DNA from: Callipepla californica brunnescens
Taxonomy: Eukaryota; Chordata; Aves; Galliformes; Odontophoridae
Direction of reading: 5' to 3'
Assembly (NCBI GenBank): GCA_023055505.1
Contig: JALIRH010000001.1
Location: 7,504,467-7,568,466 of the forward strand
DNA length: 64,000 bases
The position numbers were made by a program, and so were the translations under genes. This document shows positions 13,226 through 25,838 of this stretch, one piece after another (positions within the stretch are counted from its first letter, which is position 1; every line of letters begins with the position of its first letter). Below the pieces are notes generated by a model that was not told the origin of the DNA, did no database searches, and saw only the letters and a program-made list of their open reading frames with translations.

Positions 13226-15735
13226 GGATTTTTCTTCCTAGACTAAGAGCAATCTCCCTCTTTCTCTCTTGTTTTCTTCATCTTGCTCCAACTTAATCTC
13301 TGTTCTAGAAAACATAGAAACTGTGTTTGAAACCTCAGTGTTCTCCATGTCAAGGTTTGGGCTACATTTTTCCCTCAGATCACAGAATTTCCATTGAAGA
13401 ATGCACAGTGATTTCTCACCCATACCAGTGGCATAAAAACTGCCTTCTTGCTTAAATGTGGGCAATCTCTGTACAAGCTGTACCTGATTCAGGTGAATTT
13501 CAAAACCCTAAACCTTATTTCCTTGTGGACATTTCTAACACTGTGACACAAAGCACACAGGCTGCCATCACATTCTGAACTAGGCCTGTAATTGTGTCTT
13601 TTCACATAGTCAATCTAGAGAACTGACTCCTAGGTTTATGTACTCTTTGGAACAGACTTCAGAGAACTCTATCTGTCCAGCGATTGCAGGAAACTAAAGT
13701 TGGGTCTTTAGTTAAGCACTTATGGTCTCCCCGCTCACTGTTGCCAACTAAAAATTATTGGTTTCTACTAAAATGAATGGAAAAAAAAAAGCAAAAAAGA
13801 ATAATCTTAATACTTCCTTGTCCCTAGATACTATCTGTTGGTATTCCAACTATCTGTTCGAATTTCATATTGATTTATGAAATTCCTTCTTTTCTTGCAT
13901 GAAAAGAATTAAGAAAACTGATTTTTTTATGTTATCTGATGGGACAGTACTTGTCGAGTCCAAAAGAAACCTTATAAAAACAGGTTAATGTTTTATATCT
14001 ACATGCTATGAGTAATACATACTACATCAGTGACTGCAGGTTTTACATTTCTTAGCTAAATTCTTCCTGTATGATAAAATATAATGGAATAATGAAATGG
14101 CTTAGGCTAGGAAAAAACAAACAAACAAAAAAACAAAACATTAGAATCATATAGTTCCAGTCTCCAACAGGGCTGCTCTCAAGGACTTTGTAAACATATC
14201 TGAGATTGCCCAACCCAAGAGCAAAAGTAAATAAATAATGAGAAGCTTTATTTAGAACGTTAAACACATTCAAAAATTGCCTTCCGTTGATAATAGAATT
14301 TAATTCAGTATTTCTGAATTTGCAATAAAGGAAAATAATTTATCAAGAAATGTATCTCTTCACATAAAAAATAAAAATCTTCAGGACTATTCTCAAAGCA
14401 AAAACTATTTAATATAAATTTTCAAAGACACAAATATTCTCTGTTAAGATTCAGTGATTTGTACAAGCATACTGATAACTTCAAATGCTTGTATAGTTCC
14501 ACAGATTTAACTTTACTCTGTCATTTAAAGAATATCCTTACCAGAGAAATATTGAGTTTTCAACCAAAGCTGCAAATCACTGAGGCTAAACTTTATTTAT
14601 CAATTTCTTATTCTAAAAAAAATAATATAAATTATCTGTAAGTATGATTATGCAATGATAGCAAGAATACTGCCTCATCCACATCTATTTACACACACAT
14701 TTCAATACATAAAAAATCAGTATGTGCTTCTTTTCCTCTGATAACTTTGGAATTACCTTGAAATCCAAATAGTTCTTTGATAGAAAAATTTTAAAGAAGA
14801 ATGATAACTTGATGACTGAACTTGAAATACATAAGAAAAAAAATACAGTACTGTTTTAGAACTATACTCAGCAGAGATTAAAAGGTAAAGCATGTTTCAC
14901 AGCAAGAAAAAATCTGCAGTGTATCTGAAAGGTTACAAATGTGATTAACTATGGCAGGTCTCATGTGTTGCACTCATAAATCTCACACCTGGAAATGCAT
15001 TAGGGATGGCAGGTGTAAACATGATGAAAAAGTGCAATTTCATAATGCCATACAAGATTAAGATAACAAAATGTAATTATTATTTGGGGACATAATAAGG
15101 TGTTTTACTTATTTTATTTTTTTCATTTTATTTATAAAAAAATTAATTCAGCAGCTAGATTTTTGCTTCAAAGTTATCAGCAGTTAGAAATATGTAGGGC
15201 ATATTTCTCAAAAATATTTTTAATATCAACTCACATGTTACTGGTATCCATATGTATCCAACATATGCGCTCTGGAAAAATTTCAGTTACTAGATATCAT
15301 GGCAGATGTCACTTTGGCAAGAAGGAAAATGTATAGCAAACTTCTTAAATACAGTCTCATACATTTGTGCATTAAATATGTTAGGTAAAATATTTTTTAA
15401 TAAAGCACATGGGGGATAACTTGACACATTCCAAATAACTCCTCTTATCAAGTGTAAACTTAAAACTTTTTGTATTTTTCAAAGAATTGTATTCCTTCTT
15501 GACCCGGATATAAATTTGCAAACTCTAGATATGTTTCCAGAGCCCAATAAACACATGGGTTCTTCATTGTCTAGAAGGTGAAGGGGTTATATTGATAACA
15601 AGCAGCTACACCCTCCCCCTCCCCAGCCCATCAAAGAGCTTCTTTAAGGAACAGTGCTAAAATATCTGGACTATTTGAGTCCAACAGAAACTTGATATAA
15701 AGTTTAAGTGCTAATTATCTGAATTTTAATCACAC
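13226..15735. other. Unique AT-rich non-coding stretch
   Basis: No gene is visible. A short match near 14140-14190 (AGAATCATATAG, then CTCCAACAGGGCTGCTCTCAAGGAC) hints at a decayed minus-strand CR1 end but is not firm. Confidence 0.6.
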
Positions 15736-15739
15736 AATA

Positions 15740-16450
15740 TAACAAGCTCCAGGGGTGGCCTTTTTGAGCAAAGCCCAGCAGCTGTACCATGTCAAATCAA
15801 GAGTCAGCCCCAGACAGCTCCAAAATGGATCAGCAGCTGCCAGAACTGAGCTACAAGTGACATTGATTGTGCTTCTGCAATATCATTTACTAAAGAATAA
15901 AAAACACTATATATGTACCAGAAGAGGAGTGAGAAACTGTGAAAGAAATAGCCCTGTAGATACCATGGACAGTGAAGAAAGAGTAGCGGAGGTGCTCCAG
16001 TTTCTGGAACACAAGTTACCCTGCTCTCTGCAGAACCCCATGGTGATGCAGCTTGTCCTTCTGCAGCTCACTGTGTACTCTGCTGGATCAGATCCATGCT
16101 GCAGCACACAGTGAACTACACAACAGAGGAAGTGGATTTACCCTTAAGGAATCTTCCCAGCAGATGGAGAGAAGACTAAGCCAGAATAGAAAGTCTGTCA
16201 TGAGCTGCAGTCCCTGGGGGATACAATTCATAGAAGCCTGTTCCTGAAGCACTGCACCCAGTTGTGCAGAGCCATGCTGGAGCAGTTCCTGAAGAAGTGC
16301 AGCCATGTTGGAAGGACCCACTTTGGATCAGTTTGCAAAGTTCTGCAGGCTGTAGAAGGAACTCCAGGCTGGAGCTGGGGAAGTGAGTGTGGATGACAGA
16401 GAAGCAGTGATGAAGTGTTACGGACTGACCACAAACCCCTTCCTCTGACT
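15740..16450 (+). repeat. Internal fragment of an avian endogenous retrovirus
   Basis: This GC-richer block carries internally repetitive wording: CATGCTGGAGCAGTTCCTGA..., GAAGGACCCAC and CTGCAGCC-type units recur. It ends with CGGACTGACCACAAACCCCT. I recognise this order from the 3' internal region of ERV families widespread in birds; that is recall, not a search. All frames are broken, and the longest frames (119 and 77 codons) are not intact viral proteins. It is followed after about 70 bp by the LTR-like copy at 16521, on the same strand, and may belong with it. Confidence 0.5.
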
Positions 16451-16520
16451 TGTTTGGAGATGGAAGAACTCAGATATTTACATCAAAATTTACACATAGT
16501 TTGTATATCTAGACAAAGTC

Positions 16521-17088
16521 TGTCATGTTTTTATGATTTTTGGCATTGGTATTCCACATCATAACATCATGTAGTGCATTAAGAGTTAAAGAGTTAATAC
16601 TCCAACTCCATGGATCATTGATAATTCCGGCTATACCTGTCTCAGAAGAGAAGAAGAACTACATTCCCCAGAGGACTTTGCGATGCTTTGTATCTTTATT
16701 TTCTGCTCAGAGGGAAAAGATAAAAACTCTCTGCAATCACAGGACACTCTCTTTCCTTTGGGATCGACTCAGCAGTGGATGCTCGCTGCCGTCTCGCCTT
16801 CAGCGTTCGCGTAAGGCCTTCGGTTTATCAGACACTCTCTTGCTCATTTTATTTGATTTATTAGCTTCAATTCCAATTTTATTGTATAATATTTTGTTAT
16901 TTTGCTTTCCTATATCTAATTTAGTAAATTAGCTTTCCTCCTCAGATCGTTGCCGCTGTTTTGTTTCTAGGCCCATCTCCCTTTTCCCTTTTCCCTTTCC
17001 CCTTCCCCTTTCCTGGGGCGTGGGTCTGTGGGTCCCCCGCACCAATCAACATGGAACCGGGTCGATCCAGCCCGGTAAACCGTTGACA
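16521..17088 (+). repeat. LTR-like repeat, copy A (younger)
   Basis: The copy runs from TGTCATG to GTTGACA. It shares its whole length, in order, with copy B at 19379-19940: GGTATTCCACAT, GAGTTAAAGAGTT, CCCCAGAGGACT, a TATA-like AGATAAAAAC near 16718, TTTGATTTATTAGCTTCAAT, TAGCTTTCCTCCTCAGAT, and TTTCCTGGGGC near the end. It still has many CpG sites (for example CCGTCTCGCC, GCGTTCGCG, GGGTCGATCC), so it has decayed less than copy B. The flanks AAGTC / CAGTC could be an imperfect 5-bp target duplication. The 3' boundary is uncertain, because both copies go on with CAG. Confidence 0.65.
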
Positions 17089-17465
17089 CAGTCCAATAAC
17101 CTTGTCTCTCTTGATTGTCCTCTCTTGGGTAAGAGTGGTGCTCAATAAACTTGGATATATTGGTGGACCAAGTTTGCATCCTCACTGGTCTGGGCACCTC
17201 CGTGGAATTGGAAACTAGCTGAAGCCAGGCCAGAACACAGACCTGCAGATGGGTCGGGATTGGGGATCCCATGGCTGGGGAGGGCAGACACAGGAAACCT
17301 GAAGGGCGGCCTTGTTGTGGCCTTGCTGAGGCATGAGACGATAGCTCTAGGGGCTGACTTGAGTTTTGAACATGGTCAGGGAGACCCAGGGTGGTTTGCC
17401 AGGGACAGTGAGGCTTGTTGGAGATCTCACTTATAAATAAAATACTGGAATATATTGTCATGAGC
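17089..17465. other. GC-richer segment downstream of the LTR, unassigned
   Basis: The sequence stays GC-rich after copy A, with an AATAAA at 17144-17149 and a purine-rich G/C block to about 17410. A 164-codon minus-strand open frame (16967-17461) spans this and the LTR end, but its translation is low-complexity Lys/Glu/Gly/Arg-rich in part and matches nothing I know. It may be another retroviral piece. It is not shared with the sequence after copy B. Confidence 0.35.
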
Positions 17466-17469
17466 TAAC

Positions 17470-17530
17470 ATAGAGGTTGGAACTAAATGATCTTTAAGGT
17501 CCCTTCCAAGCCATTCTATGAGTCTATGTC
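17470..17530 (+). repeat. CR1 LINE 3' tail
   Basis: TAGAGGTTGGAACTAAATGATCTTTAAGGTCCCTTCCAAGCCATTCTATGAG is the last ~60 bp of CR1 in the + orientation. The body is absent. Confidence 0.9.
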
Positions 17531-18769
17531 AAAGTTATTCTATAATGACCATGATGGCTTCAGGCTTCAGAGACCATCCTGCAGGAAATCACATAGTTTA
17601 TGAAATAATGTCTATGTCATAAAGGATAGAAAATTTAAACTGTTATGCAATGTTTATAATGTAAAATTCTTTAAAATAAGATAAAGATAGTGTCCTTTTT
17701 GAACTTTCACTGACAATATATTTAACCCAATGTAGTTTCTCAATAAACAGAGATAAATTCCGAAGAAAACTGAGGAAAAGCCTCTGCAGCTTCTTCTTGC
17801 CTACCACAGCCCCAAAAGACAGCTGGTGTGGATCCAGTTTGTGAGCATCCATTGCTCCTTGCAAGGGCATTCATCTCCCTGCATATGAGGCCACACATGC
17901 ATGCCTGTTTCTAATTTACTCATACAGGACAGAAGAGAGGAACTTCCTTTCAGTACTGTCTTAATAGAGGCATGCTCCTTGCTTACTCTTTTCAAAGATT
18001 TCTATGCAAAGAAGTAATCTATCATATGTGATAATTTATCTGATTTATATTTCAAAGAGTAATTTATCATTCAGATTACAAACCTGTCACTTATAATCTC
18101 AAGTTTTGTCTTATTCTTAGAGTGACAAAATTGAAATCAGTCAAGATGTATAATTGACTATTTTAGAAGTGCTTTGTCCCAGACTGATGCTCTTCTATAC
18201 AGAAATGAGAAAATAATCTGTTCTTAGCTAAAGGACAAAGATGAACTTTGATCGCTTACAATTCTTTTGCTTTGTGTTGTACCTTTGTTTGTACGGTTCA
18301 ACAAGATCTTCGTCCTACTTGAAAAAAAAAAAAAGAAGATAAATAACCAACTACAGAAAACTAAATTAACAGGAAAAATAACCTGTAATAGTTAATGTTT
18401 TGTCACATTAAAGAATCAAAGAATTATATTAATTACATGCTTTATCTTGAAAGTTAAATATTTTTTTAAAATGAAACGTAAATGACCAGAAGCACAGTTC
18501 TCTCAAGGTTGACAAAAGGCTGATAGAAATGAAGGTCATTGAGTAGGTATTGCATAGATTTTATGTTAATTCACTCTTTGCCTCATTAAGGAGTGTAAAA
18601 AATACCAACCTAATAATTCAGATTGAATGGCTTTATAATGGTGCCTATTTCACCTTAAAAGATATCCAGCAACATTTAGAAACTAAATATAGCAATTCTG
18701 TTCTATAACAGTTTCAAAGTCTATTGTTATTAATATTTAATTTTTCTATGATGTGATCAGGAATATGGA

Positions 18770-18849
18770 GAATGCCTGCTTTGGCAGGGGGCTGGACTAA
18801 ATGATCTCTAGAGGTCCCTTCCAACCCTTACAATTCTGTGATTCTGTGA
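18770..18849 (+). repeat. CR1 LINE 3' tail
   Basis: TTTGGCAGGGGGCTGGACTA, then ATGATCTCTAGAGGTCCCTTCCAACCC and two ATTCTGTG units: a well-preserved CR1 terminus, including the short terminal repeats. Only about 80 bp remain. Confidence 0.95.
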
Positions 18850-19378
18850 ATGCAGTCAGTAATCCTGAAAACTGAATTCTCTTCTGTATTTTATAACATC
18901 ATAGTCTGTTTCAGTAAACTATTTGTTTCTGTCCTGCAGTGTTTTGATATAAAGATAGCAACCCTCCAAATGTTGTCTTGTTGAAAGAACTTGATATAAT
19001 TTCTAGTGGTGCGAATTATTAATTTCTTCCAGAATTTAACTCAGTGGGAGTCTTCATTTGCATTATTGTTTGGTAGCATTCTGATATTGACTTTTGCCCA
19101 TCTTCATTTCTCTCTTTTAATAGTTTCTTCTGAGGATAAGAATGCAGTTTCAGAGTTCAGAAATGCTCGGGAAATGTAATTATCCTTGGTTCCTATTCCA
19201 CAGAAAGTAGGTACAATCTAGAGAAAAGAAAGAAACAGAGAGGCTTAGGATTCTTGTTTCTTTTCTTTTTTTTTTTTCTTCTAGTAGTTCTGTCTCATCA
19301 TTTCCTCAGCTCTTCCGCAAAAGTTGTATTATTTTTTATGAACGCTTTTCTTCTTCTGAGAGAAACTTAACTATGGAG

Positions 19379-19940
19379 AGTCACGGTTTTAATTTTTTTT
19401 TTGTTATTGGTATTCCACATTATAACATCTTTTAGTGCACTGGGAGTTAAAGAGTTGATGCTTCAGCTCTGTGGATCAATAATAGTTTCAAGTATACCTG
19501 TCTCAAAAAGGAATAAGAACTATGTACCCCAGAGGACTGTGTGTTACTTTACATTTTTCCATTTTGCATTCAGAGGAAAAGATAAAACTGTTGGCAAGTC
19601 ATGAGATCCCTCTCTTTCCCTTTCAGATCATCTGGGCAGTGCGTGCACTCCCTAGCCATCTTGCCTTCAGCATTCGAGTTAGGCCTTCAGTTTTCTGACA
19701 CTCCCTCATTTTATTTGATTTATTAGCTTCAATTCTAATTATACTGTATTATATTGTGTTATTTTGCATTCTGATATCTTATTAGTATATTAGCTTTCCT
19801 CCTCAGATGATTGCCGCTGTTTACTTTTTAGGACCATCTCCCTACCCTTTTCCCATTTCCCTTTCCTGGGGCATGGATCTGTGGCTCCCCACCACATTCA
19901 TCATGGAACTGGGACGAACCAGCCTGTGAACCATGGACAC
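19379..19940 (+). repeat. LTR-like repeat, copy B (older)
   Basis: It is homologous over its whole length to copy A (16521-17088), in the same orientation and about 2.3 kb downstream. Nearly all CpG sites of copy A are TpG or CpA here (for example GCATTCGAG for GCGTTCGCG, GGGGCATGG for GGGGCGTGG), there are extra small deletions, and the first bases are altered. The greater decay suggests an older and independent insertion, not the partner LTR of copy A. Confidence 0.65.
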
Positions 19941-22900
19941 AGAGATTTATGGGAACTGAACTGTGGAGTTTATCCGGTTTTAATGTGTATTCACATTTAG
20001 TGTGCTCTCAGTGTTTTAGTCATAGAAGAATAAGAATTCTAAATAACAGATACACAATTTCCTCAAAAGTGTTATTTCTTTGCTTTTCCTGTGATTCCAA
20101 GTGATATTTAGAGGCTTCTAGAAGTTCACATTAATTTTCACTTCAGTTTGTTTTTCTTTTCTGCCTCTTCATTTTGTTTGTTGTTGTTGTTATTGATGTT
20201 TTTGTTGCTGATGTTCTTTTTTCTATTTCTGTAACGTTGTTAAGCCATTATATTTTTCCTCTGATCATTACAAATGATGAGCTCCCACTGTACAGACAGG
20301 AACAGAGAACTTCACATTCTAATTCTCCTCTGGCAAATAATTTTGCTCATTAATTGTTTATTTTCTTCTTGACATAATCTCAGTGACGTGTTCATGAAAA
20401 CCTATTTGTGAGGTTATTTGGTTTTCTTTTTTTTTAAACAAGATTTTCCAAAACCAAATGGCATTCTTAGAGTTATCGCTATAATTGGCAAAATCTCTCC
20501 CTTGCTGAAGAAAGTATTTTCTGATGGCAGGAATATTATTTACTGTTGCATGCTGTATCTGTGTATCTGCATGTTTCCTGTGCAGTTGTTTACAAATTAT
20601 AACAAGGTAGAATTGGATCATACATTGTGCATTTTATATATCCTGTCACTTCTGCAAACAAAGCACGGAGAATAACATGTGGGAGATGTTTGATTACATT
20701 GTGCTTTGTTATTTTCATGGTTTTCTATCGTTTGTATTTTTACACAGTGTTCAACTGCTGCTTTTTTTTATGAAAAAGTGTGAATACTGAAAATGCTGTC
20801 ACATCAACCTTACCCAGTAAATCCAGTAAAAACTAATTTAAAAAAAATCTAATTTACCTTCTTCCTGAGCCAAAAAAAAAAAAAAGAGCAAAATGACATA
20901 AATTTAAAAATCAATTCTTCTACCACTTTTCTCTAGTACATAAACAATTATTTCATCTCAAAACAATGTAAGGCTTAGGTCAGAAGAACAAATAATTGGG
21001 GCAAAAAATGGTTATGATGCAATGCAAGAAATGTAAGCTTAAGTCACCATTTAGTGTTTTAATACAGTGAATCTGTTCTCTAGTAGCATAGAAATGGATG
21101 GAAGCCAAATAACAGAAACAGGTAGTGACATTATTCTGAAATTAAGAAACTTAGAATTCTGTTTTGTAGTGAAAACTTAGATTTTTAGAGCAATTCACTA
21201 TGACTGACACTATGACACTTAAGTCTCTCTCTTCCAGAAGATCTTGAGTCTGTCATAGACTTTAACTTAAGTCAAAGAGTATTTAACTCCATTTTCTTAA
21301 CAGCATCTCTGAAGCTGCAGGGTACCTAGAATATACATAAAGAGGTACAAGATCTGAAAGACTTAAGTGGCAATTGAACACTAGCACAAGGCACAAGGAA
21401 TGTCAAATGTGCTTTAACAACTCTGAGTAGGAAAGTAAATTAAAGTTTATGTCCCATGGGTAGCTCACACAACTCAGTACAACAGTAAGATCATTACAAA
21501 GGGAATGAGAGTACATCAGACCAGCATCACACTGGGGGCTTAAACAGAGATTTTCCTCAAAGTGAGATGTGAAGAGGGCTGTCATAGAGAACTCAAGAGC
21601 ATGGAAAATAACACCAAAATATTTGATTCTTCAATTTCCTACTGATTCTTGCAGTTCCTGCTGTCACATTGCAACATTTATACAAGAACTGTTAAGGAAA
21701 GTCATTAAAGTACAAGGTTTCTTGGACTAGGCTATAATCCACATATCCCACATTTTGCTTTACCAGGGAATTTGTCTTTTCAGTTAGAGAAAAAAAATGA
21801 CAACTGAACTCCAGTGCATGGCCTCTGTCAACAGTCCAGATATCTTAAAATTAAGTGTCATAGTGGTATATGTAGCAGAAGCAGCCTCTGGGCATTCTCA
21901 GGTGACAGAGAAGCCATATGTCAGTGTCTCCTTCTGCTCAATACCTCTGTGACTGACTTTGTAAGCTAAGACACTGTTGACAGGTCAGCATCAAGAAAAC
22001 AGTAATCATTCTATCTCTGATGATAAATTTCTTCACTGCACAGGATGAGATGGCATATAAATAACACATATTCATTAATATGGTCATCTACTAGTTTAGT
22101 GCTCCTGTGCTGTACTTTCATCTCTTTCACCCTCTTATCCAATCTCCCAGATCCAAGCATGAACAAAAATTTTGGTGATTACTCAGGCCATACACATCGT
22201 TTCTCTCAGGGATTCATATAGAATTACTTAGAAATACACCTTCAAAAAGAAAGAGAGAAGTTGAATTCTGGAATTCTCAGCTGATGTGAAGCCACGCAAA
22301 CAACATCTGCATATGGAGTGTGGAAAACTCAACAGAGCTCATGGCAGCATTATTATACATTAAAAGTCTTGTATAGTCAAATCCTACTAGTTGCCACTGC
22401 AACATGCATATCATGGCTATGAATATGCAAGCAGGGTACCAGTTCTTTTAACTTTCATATCCCCATAGTACTTTGGGAATTTTAATGAATACATGTATAA
22501 TTCATTTAAAAGGAGATAACTGACATGTAGCATACCAGGGACTGTGACCTGTTCCATTGATGTTAATGATAACAGCCTCAGCCAACTGCCGTGATGAACC
22601 TCCTTGAACCTTACATTAGCTCATATATTTTTTCCCTTGCTATAAATGTTTTATTTTACCTGATACAGTAATGAAATTGTCAAGATAATGAACAGAGTAA
22701 TCATTTCACACAAATGGCTAACTTTAATTAAAAATCATAGTGTTGACTGCTAAAATATGGAGGTAACAGACCATTGATCAGATTACAGAGCACTGATAAT
22801 AGAGATGTGGCTATAGACTCTAAGACTTGTGAACCCCACCTTACTGAAGGACATAATGTTTGCTGTCAGTAAGCAGTAGTCTCAACACATCATTAGCCCA

Positions 22901-25327
22901 TATATATGTAATTCTTTACTCAGCCATTAAATCTGCAAGGACAAATACTACCCATTATGCCAACTCCAGTGTAACAGTTGAAATTAATGATGCAACTGCT
23001 AAGGTGAGGGATGCCCGTGTTCTAAGAATGTGGTTCCCAGAAGCAATGAATACAAAAGTGTACTTGTTCTGCTTGGAACTACATCTGGTACTGAGGAGCA
23101 GAATCACCACTACCATCTTAGGACATGCTGTTCAATGGCAACCTATGCAAGTAAAACTCACTATAGAAGGACACAGCTTCAGTAGTTGGCCGGTCAGAAG
23201 AATACCTCAAACCTGTACTGTCTTGAGTGTAGTGATCAGTTTCATGTCTTGCTATTTTCATATGTTCATAGATTTTTCATCATAGCAAAAAGCCTATGAA
23301 CTCATATCATGAAGACAGAGCTAGATATTACTTTTGACAAGTTCAGCGTTCTTCAATTGGATTAACCAATTACTGTCTTTCTCTGACTTTTTCACCTGTT
23401 TTGGCAGGAGGAAAGAGTATAGGAAAAGATATTCAAAAATAATAATAAAAAAATTTAGCTTACATATAAAAATACTGAAAGATCTGGCCAGGTCCAGAAC
23501 TGTGGATGTAGATAAAATCTGGCCTTAGTGGTCATGATGAGAAATGCCATGACTGCCTGAAACTCATCACTGATACTATCTTCTCAAAACTCTCAACTTT
23601 AATTTACTACTGACATTGTGTTCTTTTCTATCAGCTATTTCTGTTACCTTCTGGTTGGAAATGCTGCCTTTGAAAGCTAACCAGCTTTCACAGTAAGATA
23701 TACTCACTGGACCACAGTGTATCTGATGTCTCTTCTCTGAACCAGCTGCCAGTTCACTGTCAGATAAAAAAAACAAAATATGAGTTTTCTATGTAAAACT
23801 CTAATTCACACTGGTTTTAGTGAAGATTGTTTAAAGAATGGATCTCTAAATAAGTATAAAAGTACATTAACTTAGCCTTTTGGAACTCGTATCAAGTCCT
23901 AAGGCAACCTGCATCTCTACCGTGCTTCCATAGACAATTTGGTTAACTGCCAATAAAGCTCTGAGACTTATGAAAGGGACATCACGTGATAGTATGGATA
24001 GATGGGTCCATGTTCAAGTCTAAATAAAGCGTGAATCAAACCACTGTTTCTCAGCATCTGCACTGAACTGGAATATGGGATGACTATAACCCACATTTCT
24101 TGGAAATTTATGTATATACATTTTTTATGTTGAAGAATTTTGCTTATTTAAAATTTATTGCATTAAGCATATTAATTACTTATTGCAAATAATTTTCAAA
24201 CTCTAACAACTCAAGCAAAAAGCTACAAGTAGAACTTCTGTGGGATCATGCTAGTCATTAACACTTTGATACTTTATGCTTTCAGTAAATTTTGATCCAT
24301 AAATTTTCCAAGGTTTACAATTTTCCGGGTGGGAATTCACTCTGAGAATTCTACGTTCAGAAATACCACAACTTCACCTTTTCCAAAAGTCTCTCCTATT
24401 TGGGAAGAAAAAGGAAGAAGCCGCTTCAAGGTTGTATGAAACTAGGTCTTAGAATATTGTGTTATTGCCCAAATACTCCAAAACACTGTTGCAAAAGTTT
24501 CTCTTTCATTTCTACTCAATGTATATTACAGTATCATTCCAAATACTGAAAAGGTATGATCAGATCTGCCATCAAGGGTATTTACACATTTTTCTAGGTA
24601 AACCTGAATTTCACTAGATTGGTGTCTACTTGTTCCTAAGAAATAGCCCTCTTTACATTTAAATCCACTCTTCCAGCAGTCTTTTCACTCTCCTGAGAAG
24701 ACAGAGGTTGGGATACATTGCATTATTTATTCACATCAGCCAAGACAAAGACAAATATAGAAACTGGGTAGTACCCTGTAAACTATACTACCACGATCCA
24801 TCAGAGATATTTAGTAGCCCTTTAGCAATCACTGCTCATGCCCCCAGAGAAGCAAAGGCAACTAGTGGCAACAGAAAGAATTAAGCAGTTCTGATGAGTA
24901 AAAATCAATGGCTAACCTCCTTTGAAGCTGCATTCATTACTGTTACAAAAGAAAAGACTTGGGAAAAAAAAAAAAAAAAAGGAAATAGCTAGAGAATCTG
25001 AAAACATGTAAATCAGTATGTTAAAGAGGTACTTGCGTACCCAATACCTTCATAGATACAGCCACGGAAAAGAATTTTTGTGACAGGCAACTGCAGTGAG
25101 ACAAAATCACTTAATTCCCACCAAACTGTTACAAAATTCAGACACTGGTCAAGATGTCAGCGTAATTAGCAGCCTGTGTTTCACTCCAAGATCATTCTAA
25201 TTAAATCAGTGGATTTGTTTTGGCTTATATTCCTCTTGATAACACAAATATTTTCAATGCTTTATCGCACTCTTCATGTCATATTTTTATGTAGCACCAG
25301 CCTACTGTTAAAAATTATATGTATGTA
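19941..25327. other. Unique AT-rich non-coding stretch
   Basis: Apart from A/T runs (20872-20886, 24963-24980) I see no nameable repeat. A 141-codon open frame at 22860-23285 is listed separately. Other frames are short. Confidence 0.6.
22860..23285 (+). other. 141-codon open frame, coding status doubtful
   Basis: It opens at an ATG and ends in TAG at 23283-23285. The translation is not low-complexity (it contains THYANSSVTVEINDATAK) but matches no family I know, and it has no clear signal peptide or domain. Inside it, 22924-23003 is bounded by a splice-acceptor-like TTCTTTACTCAG and a donor-like AAG|GTGAGG, and the same frame stays open across it. At this base composition an open frame of this length in 64 kb, six frames, is expected only about 0.3 times by my rough estimate, so it is mildly unusual but can be chance. 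Confidence 0.15.
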
Positions 25328-25838
25328 GATGGCTCCAAAAGTAATGCCTCCTGTTTATTTACATGGAAACTGCAACAAGTGCAAAGTGCATAATAACACT
25401 ACTTCATGGAGCAGATTCTCAGCTACAAAACAGTTCCTTTTAATCATTGTTGTCACCATTTTCTATATGTATATATTTTTTCCAACAATGAACAAGAGTC
25501 TGCATGTTGCTCTGATAAATATCCATACCACCAGAGGTGACTCGCTAATGCTGTCACCGTTGCTGAATTACAGCACTCACCACCTCACTGTCCCAACAGC
25601 CACTTTTTGGTCTTCATGAATGTTCAGCATGCATCAGTGAATGCCAGTGTGTGCAGTTTTTTCCACATGGAGGATTTCAAATCCACACCTTTGCTTCATT
25701 CCATGACATACACTAATTTGCAACTGCAACAACATTCAATGGAATACTAATGGGAATATTCAACCTATACTGCCAGACCACCAATATCCACCTCTAACAT
25801 CATGGATCAATATAATAAAATAGAAGGCATCCATCACA
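25328..25838 (+). mobile_element. Galluhop-like mariner MITE, near full length
   Basis: The left end reads CTCCAAAAGTAATGCCTCCTG and the right end, reverse-complemented, reads GGATGCCTTCTATTTTATTA. These are terminal inverted repeats of the mariner family I know from chicken as Galluhop/Mariner1_GG (AAAGTAATGCCTCCTATTT). At about 510 bp it is far shorter than an autonomous mariner (about 1.3 kb), so it is a non-autonomous internal-deletion form. The decayed transposase remnant would read on the minus strand. No frame is intact. A TA lies at the left edge (25324-25325), but a right-hand TA is not clear. Confidence 0.85.

Noticed and set aside
16967..17461. 164-codon minus-strand open frame, the longest in the window
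   Set aside because: It spans the end of an LTR-like repeat and a G/C-rich purine block, its translation is partly low-complexity (Lys/Glu/Gly/Arg), and it has no recognisable domain.
17089..19378. Interpretation as the internal region of a provirus between two LTRs
   Set aside because: It contains two CR1 tails and unique AT-rich DNA, has no viral coding similarity, and the two LTR-like copies differ strongly in CpG decay.
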